Assembly: GCA_030247855.1 (NCBI GenBank) | Contig: JAPDRN010000061.1 | Span: forward strand, 141,880-205,879 | DNA from: Knufia peltigerae | Lineage: Eukaryota; Ascomycota; Eurotiomycetes; Chaetothyriales; Trichomeriaceae | Reading direction: 5' to 3' | Length of the DNA: 64,000 bases | Shown here: positions 32,005 through 40,808 of the stretch, piece by piece | How positions within the stretch are numbered: the stretch's first letter is position 1 | Layout of the letters: every line of letters starts with the position of its first letter | Notes under the pieces: model-generated | The model's input: the letters and a program-made list of their open reading frames with translations, nothing else | Database searches by the model: none | Told to the model about the DNA's origin: nothing | Made by a program: the position numbers and the translations under genes

Positions 32005-33868
32005 ATGTCGTCGACCCCTCGTCACTCCGGTGGTGGTGGCTCCCGGCGAGGTTCGGGCGTGATCCAGCCCGAGAGACGTCGAAGCTCCATCCACCAGAAC
32101 GCAGAGAGCGAAGCCGCTCTCGCAAAACTGGGCTACGTCAGCGAACTACCGAGGAACCTGAGCATGATGTCCATCCTGGGCCTTTCGTTCGCCATCATGG
32201 CTGTACCCTTTGGTCTGAGCACGACCCTGTACATCACCCTGACCGACGGTCAGTCGGTGACCGTCTTGTACGGGTGGTTGTTTGTGTCGTTGATATCTCT
32301 GGCCATAGCCTCGTCCCTGGCCGAGATATGTTCTGTATATCCTACCGCGGTAAGTTTTTTCCTTTTTCCTCTATATCATCATCGCTTTCGACCTTTGCAG
32401 TTGTTTTTCTGCTTCATCCTCGTACGTGACAGTACATGACTCGTTGTATCACGGAGTACCCAAGCCAAAAAGAAAAAAAGAAAAAAAAAACCACTAATGG
32501 CAAGTTCAGGGCGGAGTTTATTACTGGTCCGCCATGCTCAGCACCAAGAAATGGGCCCCCATGGTGTCCTACATCGACGGCTGGCTGACCCTCATCGGCA
32601 ACTGGACCGTGACCCTGTCCATCAACTTCAGCGGGGGTCAACTCGTCCTCTCGGCCATCACTCTCTGGGACGAGGGTTTCGTGCCCAACGCCTACCAGAC
32701 CGTGCTGATGTTCTGGGCCGTCATGTTGACGTGCATGCTGGTCAACGTCTTTGCGGCTCGCTACCTCGACCTGATCAACAAGATCTGTATCTATTGGACC
32801 TCGGCCTCGGTCGTCATCATCCTCGTGACTTTGCTGTCCATGGCCGACCACCGCCGAAGCGGCGCCTTTGTGTTTTCCCACTTTGACGCGTCGGCCAGCG
32901 GTTGGCCCAGCGGGTGGGCGTTTTTCGTCGGACTCCTCCAAGCGGCATACACCCTCACGGGTTACGGCATGGTGGCGGCCATGTGCGAGGAGGTGCAGCG
33001 GCCCGAGCGGGAGGTCCCCAAGGCCATGGTCCTGTCGGTCGCGGCCGCCGGCGTCACCGGGGTCATCTACCTGATCCCCATCCTCTTCGTGCTCCCCGAC
33101 GTTTCGATCCTCCTGAACGTCGCCAACGGTCAACCCATCGGCCTGCTGTTCAAGACCGTCACCGGTTCCGCCGCCGGCGGGTTCGGTCTGTTGTTTTTGA
33201 TCCTGGGCATTCTCTTCTTCGCGGGGACGGGAGCCCTGACGGCCGCCTCTCGTTGCACCTACGCCTTCGCCCGCGACGGGGCCATCCCGGGTTCCCGAAT
33301 CTGGTCCCGGGTCGACCGACGGTTCGACATACCCCTCTGGGCTCTGTTCTTGTCCACCGTCGTCGACTGCCTCCTCGGTCTCATCTACTTCGGATCCACC
33401 GCCGCCTTCAACGCCTTCACCGGGGTCGCCACCATCTGCCTGAGCACGAGCTACGGGATCCCCATCCTGGTCAACGTCGTGAGAGGCCGCCGGGCCACCC
33501 GACACGCGAGGTTCAGCCTCGGCCACCGTTTCGGCTTCTTCGTCAACGTCGCCACCCTCTGCTGGATCGCTTTGGCCGTCATCCTGTTTTGCATGCCAGT
33601 CGCCATCCCCGTCACCCCGACCAGCATGAACTACGCCTCCGTCGTCTTCGCCGGCTTCTCGGGCGTCGCCGTCACCTGGTACTTTGTGAGTGCAAGAAAG
33701 ACCTTCACCGGTCCGCCCGTGCCGAGTGACGCCGGGCCGCCGGAAACGGAAGAGGGGCTTGCCGTGTCTTCTACGCACGGCGAGAAGCCGCCGCCGGCCG
33801 ACGTCGTCGAGGACGGACCGACAAATGATATTAAACCCATGGTTGTTGACGAGCCCAAGACCATTTGA
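32005..33868 (+). CDS. GABA/amino-acid permease (APC family)
   Basis: Two exons, 32005-32349 and 32510-33868, with a rather long 160-bp intron. The join gives SVYPTAGGVYYWSAML, a hallmark of the fungal GABA/choline/amino-acid permease family (UGA4, HNM1, GabA). The product has 567 residues. A hydrophilic Ser/Arg-rich N-terminus is followed by about 12 membrane segments. TM1 has the FGLSTTLYITLTDGQS-type substrate loop, TM6 is TLTGYGMVAAMCEEVQRPEREVP-like, and the cytosolic loop carries SRCTYAFARDGAIPGS, diagnostic for the family. The C-terminal tail is acidic. It should import GABA, choline or polar amino acids by proton symport at the plasma membrane. The exact substrate cannot be read from sequence. 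The start at 32005 follows AACA. Confidence 0.92.
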
Positions 33869-34080
33869 TAGTAGCGCCCTCATGAACATTAAATGTGACA
33901 TTACCATAAAAGAAATCTTTAATTTGACTACGATTCCGATTCGTGCAAAGAAGTGAACAATTACGGGATCAAAGCTACTTCGTCCCCCCTCACAATTGAT
34001 ACTTTTGAGGCATACACTAGCCATATCCTATCCTTGCCTTGCTTGTTCATGTCTCCTGCTTTCCGCAAGTATTACTTGGC

Positions 34081-35949
34081 TTATTTGTAAACCACGACAC
34101 CTCCGGGACCCACTGTCACCTGAACGACAGATCTGCCATTGACCGACTGTACTGCGAGAGAAGGAGAAACCTGCCCGGTTCCCGTCTTTAACAATAAACT
34201 CAACTTATTTCCTTCGGGATGAATCTCGCGGTCTACGGTGACCCAGACGGACAACTGGTTGCCTGGATCGCTGTTGATGGCGATCAGAACTTCCTCGTTG
34301 GCGAATAATCGTGACCAGGCAATGATAGACCGCATTCGCGAGCCACCAATGATACTGGGATACCCAAAGTGTACGCCATCACCAGCAATCTCTCGAAGAT
34401 ACTGTCGGCCTCGGCGGACAGTCATTTCCTGCTTCCGAACTTGGGCAAGCCTTGCGACATCAATCCAGGTGGTGCTGGCCTCGTCAAAGAAATGGTGGTT
34501 TTTGCTGCGGAAAGCTCCAAATTTCCCTCCAAACATTGCTTCCCGGATATACTCGTCGCTGCCACCTTGACCGTCAAAAGCCTGCTCGGTTCCGTAATAT
34601 ATGCACGGAATGCCGAGAGTAAACAGATTGAGTGCAACAGCCGCAACAACCAGGTCGGCACCGTTGCCTTCAGAACAGAAGCGGCCCTTGTAACCCCCGC
34701 GCCAGACCTGGTCGTGGTCATCGATCATCGTGACAACCTTATCTCGAAACCAGGTATGGCTACCCTTGTTGAGGTAGAGGGCGTTCCGGAACAGATCAAA
34801 GTATTCATCTGGATTAGCTTGACCTTTGGGTACACGCCAAAGCTTCTCCTGGACATTCCCAATTCCAAGGGCAGCATCTAGGCCGGTGGCCTCCACTGTC
34901 TCGAACGCACGGGATCCGGTGATCTCCCCCATGAGAAGAAATCTGTCCTTTCCTAGGGATTGTGCATACTCGTGGATGACACTGGCAAAATATCTTGTTG
35001 GTCCGTCACCCATGTGCTTGACTGTATCAATACGATACCCATCGATATCTGCGTAGGCGATCCAGTACTTGTAGCACTGGCACAGGGCTTTCAGTGCGTT
35101 CGTTGCGAAGAAATTGTCCGGATTTGAGGATCCAAGTGCGATGTCCTTGAGATCGAAGAAGTCACCGTCCAGGTATTCAGGAGACCTATCCCAACCGTCA
35201 CCATTGATTTGTCCCTTTCTGGTAAAGTTCGCCTTGTCTTGCAGTTCGGCGGGCCAGATTGCGGCGTTAGGGAAATCATCGATATACCTACTTGGGTCGA
35301 TTCTGGCGAGTGGAATGTCCGGAGTTCTGTTCTTGTCGTAGAACCCCTTGACGTCGAATGTATCACCATTGTAATGCGGATTGTCGGCAACATATTCAAA
35401 AACATTGCCGCTGTGGTTGAGGATAATGTCAAGAATAACATAGATACCCTGCTCGTGTGCTGCCTTCACCAGGTCAATCAACTCTTCACGAGTTCCGAAT
35501 CTTGGGTCAACATCCAGGAAGTTTTGCACACCGTAGCCATGATAGGTTTCTAGCTTCGCGACCTGCTTCCATATAGGACCAATCCAAAGAGCAGTCACAC
35601 CAAGACGCTTGAGATATCCCAGCTTGGTCTTTAGACCTTTCAATGTGCCACCATTGAAGATCGTCCCTGAGGTCCTCCACTTTGCGGCGTCAGTGTCGGT
35701 ACGGATAGCATCTTCATAGTCTCCTCGCTCGTACTTCGGCGTCGATCCATTCGAGACAGTGGCACCAGTATGGTCCTTGTAGCCCGTCTCTAGATCATTG
35801 GAGAACCGATCTGGGAGCAGAAAGTAGAGGACTTGGTCGTCCCATCCACCTGGGGAAGGATGGAATGTATGCTTCGGAGGTGCACTGGCGAACACTGACT
35901 GTACTTCGGGGTCTGCAAGGCTCTTGGGAGGTGGCATCTTGTCGAGCAT
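34081..35949 (-). CDS. Intracellular GH13 alpha-amylase-family enzyme
   Basis: A single-exon protein of 622 residues from the ATG at 35949. The frame is open further upstream but without an ATG. The four GH13 regions are all present: DIILNH (Asp174, His179), DGYRID (nucleophile Asp308), GEITG (acid/base Glu342) and IDDHD (His412, Asp413). The N-terminal YFLLPDRFSN and YHGYGVQNFLDVDPRFG fit enzymes acting on alpha-1,4-glucans. No signal peptide is visible, so the enzyme is predicted to be intracellular, unlike the secreted Taka-amylase type. The sequence pattern resembles bacterial GH13 enzymes, and the gene has no introns, so an old transfer is conceivable. A C-terminal beta domain (about 530-622) ends VTVGPGGVVVYK. 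Confidence 0.9.
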   Translation of the reverse strand: MLDKMPPPKSLADPEVQSVFASAPPKHTFHPSPGGWDDQVLYFLLPDRFSNDLETGYKDHTGATVSNGSTPKYERGDYEDAIRTDTDAAKWRTSGTIFNGGTLKGLKTKLGYLKRLGVTALWIGPIWKQVAKLETYHGYGVQNFLDVDPRFGTREELIDLVKAAHEQGIYVILDIILNHSGNVFEYVADNPHYNGDTFDVKGFYDKNRTPDIPLARIDPSRYIDDFPNAAIWPAELQDKANFTRKGQINGDGWDRSPEYLDGDFFDLKDIALGSSNPDNFFATNALKALCQCYKYWIAYADIDGYRIDTVKHMGDGPTRYFASVIHEYAQSLGKDRFLLMGEITGSRAFETVEATGLDAALGIGNVQEKLWRVPKGQANPDEYFDLFRNALYLNKGSHTWFRDKVVTMIDDHDQVWRGGYKGRFCSEGNGADLVVAAVALNLFTLGIPCIYYGTEQAFDGQGGSDEYIREAMFGGKFGAFRSKNHHFFDEASTTWIDVARLAQVRKQEMTVRRGRQYLREIAGDGVHFGYPSIIGGSRMRSIIAWSRLFANEEVLIAINSDPGNQLSVWVTVDREIHPEGNKLSLLLKTGTGQVSPSLAVQSVNGRSVVQVTVGPGGVVVYK

Positions 35950-36674
35950 CAAGGATTTACCTTGGGTGTCTTTTGTATTTTGGTAGAAGAGAAGAGGTCC
36001 GAGGCCACAGCAGAGACGCACCGAGTTTATATGACTTCGACGATGGGGAGAAGGCACGATGTTGTGACACCTGCATCTGCAACGCCAGCCATGGCTCCGT
36101 CACAGTTCCCTTGGTCTGACTTGTTGCTGCTTACAGCAATACGAGCCTTTCAGGTCATATCTCGCGGCAGCAAATCATGTGTAGGCATGATCAGGCTGTG
36201 CCAGGTATATGCTCGTGTCGAGTCGGTGTGGCTTCGCTTGCATGTGGGGAGGTGACCAGCTGAAAGACATCCAACTCAGCTGTTCTATCCACAGTCCAGG
36301 GCCTAGAACACCATATGCTATTCGTTTACCTTGCTCTGGCATGAGATGGCAAGGCGTAGAAGGTAGGTGAAGTTGTGTGCGGTGCTTGGCGAATAAGAGT
36401 TGGAATATTGTTTTCAGCCTGACTAGATATTCAGAGCCTCTTCTGATATCCCCCGTTGCTGGTCACTTGCAAAAGACATTTCGTAAAACCAGATCAAACC
36501 GAATGAATTCCCAGCGAGGTACATACGCCATGCTGACAGATTCTGGTCTGTCATCTAAATCTCTTCCATAAACGTACAGGGTCTCAAACAAGCCTCAAAT
36601 CAACCAGATTAAATCTACACCTCCGAACCAGTAGATATGATAGTACAGGATACATTGTTGCAAGAATCTCAAGT
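35950..36674. other. Noncoding between GH13 and TOK genes
   Basis: Promoter of the GH13 gene and 3' flank of the TOK gene, both on the minus strand. No coding signal is seen. Confidence 0.5.
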
Positions 36675-39413
36675 TCATTCCGCTGACCTGGCATTGTTAC
36701 TCATATGCCTCATCTTGAGCGTGCGCATACCAGCGCCACCACGGCCACCACCGACAGTGCCAGTCACTCGCGCTTCGAGTCTGCTGAAGGGGCCACGTCG
36801 CTTCTTGCGCGAATCGCTACCACGCCGTTCTTTTGCTTTGGTTTTGGCGCGTGAACTCCATTGTGGCACATCCGTCTCATGTTTGCCTTCGCCTTGACGC
36901 TCGCCAGTGAAGAAGGCCAAGACAGCATCGGCGCCAGAAGCGCGTCGTTGGCGCTCTTGTCGCTCGTTTGGAATCGTGGGCTCTGCAACTTTGCCCTTGT
37001 CTTGTCTGACGTTTGCTGCATCTGCCGATTCTTCCCTCGTAGCCTGTCGTGAGAGTGAGTAGGTGGAAATGTTCGTTGCAGAAGGGCCCAGCGCCGTGTC
37101 AAAGCCCATCATATTTTTCTTCAGCAGGCGGAGGAGGCTTTCGCACAATCTATCAAGGATCCATTCGGACTCGGTCTGACCACTCAGCATGGGACTGCTT
37201 TCTTCGAGCCAGTCCCAATCCACCACGCCATCGGTCTCTTCGTCGCACTGTAGCTGCTCGAGACCGTTCCTGGTGAAGCGAATAAGCCGAGTGAATTCGG
37301 CCCACTCCTCATAGCTGTAGCGCTTGTGTGGTGCGTGCTGCAGATCATCTGCGGCCCTACGAATTGCCCATGCTAAGCGCTGAGTCAAATCCGCCTCGGT
37401 GAGATCTTCAGTGGCAAGCTCCTCGATGCTCGCGGCCGGTGAAAGATTCTGTCCAGCTGGCCAAAGTGGCAGACCTTTCTTTCGTCGATGCTTCTCCACA
37501 CGTTTGTTCATCCAATTGTACAGCCAGGGATTCGCTTTGAGCAGATCGTGCCAGAGACCCTTCTTTGGCAAAACAGTCATGTCGCCAAGAATGAAAGTAC
37601 CTCGCTTGAAGCTGGAGATAACCGTATCGCCCATATCAGAGACCAGGATCGTCATAGTCGGTACTGCAATCAACGACCATACCACGAAGAAGGGTTTGCC
37701 GGCGTTGCTCTTGGGACTAAGATCGCCATAGCCGATGGTGAGCAAGCTCACATAGCAGAAATAAAGGGCTTCGAAATAACTCAAGCCTTGAGTACGTTTC
37801 TCTGCCTGCCAGAAGACAACTGCGCCCATGCACCAAAGGGTGCCAAAGGCAATCATTGACACAAAAAGGGCAAACCACTTCTTGAACTTCTTCGCGTCTT
37901 CCTGGATAGCACGCATGGCGTTAAATTTATCCTTCTCCTCCCTCATGAGGAGGACTTTATGGTTCCTGCTCCTTGCTCTCGCCAGTCCGTAGACCGGCTT
38001 GGCCAGCAGTCTCAACGTAGCATGAATGGGACCTCTGTGAAAGTCGTGATTCAAAAATTGCCGAGGGTGAGGTTCACTTCCATCGGCTTGCCTGAGATTC
38101 TCAACCTTCGGATCCTCGAACTCAATTTGCCGCCCACTAGTCTGTTGGTCTTGGTCATTGTCTCGAGACGTTGAACTCGTTTCTATACCACCATGCGCCT
38201 CACGATCCAGGTCCCTCTCAATCCGAGGATCAGGTATTGGGGCAGAGATCGATATCTTTCGACCCTGGTTCAAGTCCTTCTCAACCTCCTTCTCAAGGTC
38301 CTGTCGTCGGGAGTCCTCGTCTGCGTTGTCCTCGACAGTGACGACCCTGGACAGAGTGTTGATGCGTCTATTCTCGACATGTTTGCGGAGCACGTTGAGG
38401 GTGCTGAGTTCCCCTGCGAACTTGTGGATGGAGCTGACCATGAGACCCAAAATGATGATGCCACCCACCGAGAAAGGAAAGACGAGGCCTCGCGCGAGAT
38501 CGTTCGTGGGATAGAAATCTCCAAAGCCAACGGTCAGGATGGTGACGTCGCAAAAATATACTGCGTCTGGATAATCCCAGCCTTCGATCCTCGCGAAGAC
38601 GCCCCCTCCACCTGCGAGCCAGATGAAGAACATCATGGTCTGAAGGATCAGGTTACGCTGTTCGTCGGTCAAGGTAAAGTGTTGAGGGTAGTGACCCAGA
38701 AAATAGCCCGCCATGTTGACCATCAGGATCATTGAATTGAACATGTAGAGGCAAGCAGCAAGAACGGCGTTCCAAAATCCCTGCGAGTAGACTTGGTTAT
38801 GCCCCGGTGGACAATGTAGGTACATGGAAACGGTAATGCCGGTCAAAATACCGGCGGCGATGTAAAAGAAAACGATGGTCGCCGGAAGAGCAACAATATA
38901 ACGAACGCGTTTTGTAAAATTCAGCAGCAAGAAAAAATTTCCCACAAACCCGCAGACAAGAGAGGCAATGTTGAGAGCAATACACCATGACGGATCCGGG
39001 TACCCGACCGAAGTGGCTTGATATAGTACAGGATTGTCTGGGTCGACGACATTGTTCCTCCAAGGGACGACCAAGGCTTCGATGGAAATCATGTTTGCCA
39101 TGGGAGCAAAAGTAGCAGCCAGCAGAGGTATGGCAGTCGACGCAAACCACCAGTCCGTGGGCAGGTCATCATCAGCCGCCCGGAACCTCAACTTGGGTAC
39201 TTCATGATGATGTTTTCTGTGTGAACGTTTACGCTCTTCTTCTTCTCGGCCCTCACTGTCGCCCTCTGTGACTATAGACTGATTGCTCTCTCTTGGCCCA
39301 TCGCCCTCCTTATGCAAGGCGCTGTCACTTGCGCTCGCCGTCCCGGCCGAACTGGAGTTGGAGCCGGTGTCTGGAGGATGCAACTCCTTCTGTTGGGCAT
39401 GGTCGTAGCCCAT
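36675..39413 (-). CDS. TOK1: TOK-type outward-rectifier potassium channel
   Basis: A single-exon protein of 912 residues with the fungal TOK architecture of eight membrane segments and two pores. TM1-TM4 run from WWFASTAIPLLAATFAPMAN to MFNSMILMVNMAGYFLG, and TM5 is MMFFIWLAGGGGVF. Pore 1 has the filter TVGFGDFYPT, followed by TM6 (GGIIILGLMVSSI). A cytosolic loop of about 150 residues rich in charged residues leads to TM7. Pore 2 has TIGYGDLSPK, then TM8 (SLIAVPTMTILVSDMGD). The C-terminal tail of about 300 residues is cytosolic and helical, then Ser/Arg-rich. The channel releases K+ when the membrane potential is positive to the K+ equilibrium. It is longer than yeast TOK1 (691 residues), mainly in the loop and tail. 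Confidence 0.95.
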   Translation of the reverse strand: MGYDHAQQKELHPPDTGSNSSSAGTASASDSALHKEGDGPRESNQSIVTEGDSEGREEEERKRSHRKHHHEVPKLRFRAADDDLPTDWWFASTAIPLLAATFAPMANMISIEALVVPWRNNVVDPDNPVLYQATSVGYPDPSWCIALNIASLVCGFVGNFFLLLNFTKRVRYIVALPATIVFFYIAAGILTGITVSMYLHCPPGHNQVYSQGFWNAVLAACLYMFNSMILMVNMAGYFLGHYPQHFTLTDEQRNLILQTMMFFIWLAGGGGVFARIEGWDYPDAVYFCDVTILTVGFGDFYPTNDLARGLVFPFSVGGIIILGLMVSSIHKFAGELSTLNVLRKHVENRRINTLSRVVTVEDNADEDSRRQDLEKEVEKDLNQGRKISISAPIPDPRIERDLDREAHGGIETSSTSRDNDQDQQTSGRQIEFEDPKVENLRQADGSEPHPRQFLNHDFHRGPIHATLRLLAKPVYGLARARSRNHKVLLMREEKDKFNAMRAIQEDAKKFKKWFALFVSMIAFGTLWCMGAVVFWQAEKRTQGLSYFEALYFCYVSLLTIGYGDLSPKSNAGKPFFVVWSLIAVPTMTILVSDMGDTVISSFKRGTFILGDMTVLPKKGLWHDLLKANPWLYNWMNKRVEKHRRKKGLPLWPAGQNLSPAASIEELATEDLTEADLTQRLAWAIRRAADDLQHAPHKRYSYEEWAEFTRLIRFTRNGLEQLQCDEETDGVVDWDWLEESSPMLSGQTESEWILDRLCESLLRLLKKNMMGFDTALGPSATNISTYSLSRQATREESADAANVRQDKGKVAEPTIPNERQERQRRASGADAVLAFFTGERQGEGKHETDVPQWSSRAKTKAKERRGSDSRKKRRGPFSRLEARVTGTVGGGRGGAGMRTLKMRHMSNNARSAE

Positions 39414-39978
39414 AGTGGGGTGACCGGACTTCTTGTCACAGAGATTCGGCAGGCATGATGTACTGGTATCGAGTTGCTGTTATAGCGCAGCCAGATTGAA
39501 ACGTCTGGAGGATCTCGAAGGGGAAATGGGCATCGTGGTTCAGCTTGAATGCCGCTGGTCGGAGAAGTGAAGAAGTCGTCGTGAATGTAGTTGGGAAATG
39601 TCAGTCATAGTCCTGGGCATGGTGAAGAGAAAATGTCGACACGGTTCTTCAGGCTCAAAGAATTCCCAGAAAGTCCTGGGCTCGTTTCCTGTGATTTGAT
39701 TGACTGTGTTGAGGTGGAAAAGAATGCGCGGCGGCATGTGCGGAACCGAGTGGCTGCGATGAGCATCGACCACCATCATTGCCGTCGCCATCGTCCAATC
39801 GCCAGCCGTCCATGGCATCCCTGTTTTTGCTGAGATGATCAACTCCACCGTGAAATGTCATGCATCACGAGGATTCTGGGGTTTGACCTGGTGGAGATGG
39901 TGCGAGATCAGGAACTGGATAACGACAAGCTCGTTGAAGCTTTAACCATCTTGAGCTTACACTATTATAGGAAGAAAA
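39414..39978. other. Noncoding, TOK upstream region
   Basis: No gene is supported. It ends at the left inverted repeat of a MITE. Confidence 0.5.
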
Positions 39979-40217
39979 GGCGATAGGTATTACGCACACC
40001 CACCTGTGGATAATACACAAGGCTATCCATAGTAGTTAGCACAGGAATACTCCCCAATTGTCATTCCTTGGTATCAATATGAGTTAAATGATAAGAGATA
40101 TTCTTAAGAATAGTTTAATGACGAGCATTGAGACAGTGACAAGGCCAGTAATAACGACTAAGTATTCAGGTAGCCTTGTGCGTAATGCAGAGGTGGGTGT
40201 GCGTAATCCCTATCGCC
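39979..40217. mobile_element. MITE with about 47-bp terminal inverted repeats
   Basis: The element is 239 bp. Its left end begins GGCGATAGGTATTACGCACA and its right end, read inverted, begins GGCGATAGGGATTACGCACA. The two arms match at about 41 of 47 positions, up to an inner CACAAGGCTA. The interior is AT-rich with no coding capacity. The tetramer AAAA lies directly on both sides and may be part of a target duplication. Parts of the same element recur at 29507-29869 and 44500-44766. The superfamily cannot be decided from these ends alone. Confidence 0.8.
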
Positions 40218-40808
40218 AAAAGTCCTTTGGTAGTGTAACATGGTCTTTTTTTTGGTGTTGTTTGCATTTCGTGTCGTAAGTACATATACATAAATACATA
40301 TGGTGCCTAGTAATACAATTTCTTCCTTGACACGTTTGGAATTGAGGAAAAGGAAAAACACAAAAACACACGCACACACAAGAAAAAGAAAAAGAGAAAA
40401 AAAAGCTGGCAAATGTGTACACGCACGCCAGTTTCGTGCCATACACTTGAATTCAACACAAATGTTACAATCTGAAATGCTTGCATCAAAGCATCAAATG
40501 ATACATACACCCTAGATCCATCATCACATGCTCTTCTTCCAATGGAAACCTAAGTGAAAACAAAAAACAAAAAAAGACAGTCATCGCTTGCAAATGGGAT
40601 ATCGCACACAACAAAGGAAAAATGCCATGACGAAAAGAAAACAACGCGGGTGTTTAGGTCCTGCATCCCCTTTCATCCCTTTGGGGGAAAACAAACAATG
40701 TAAAAATCATCTCAAAGGTCATTCATTCTCCTTGGTGTCGGTCACAGGTCGGTCATGTTTTCTCAAAATCCAACGAGTCAGCTTGAAAGATATCTCGCTG
40801 TTCGTAAG
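40218..40808. other. Noncoding, A-rich 3' flank
   Basis: A-rich sequence downstream of the large disordered-protein gene, with (CA)n/(AAG)n-like tracts at 40352-40405. No gene is supported. Confidence 0.5.

Noticed and set aside
32414..34024. 536-codon open frame on the minus strand
   Set aside because: It is antisense to the permease second exon. Its composition (Gly/Asp/Arg-rich, no domains) is what the complement of GC-rich third positions produces.
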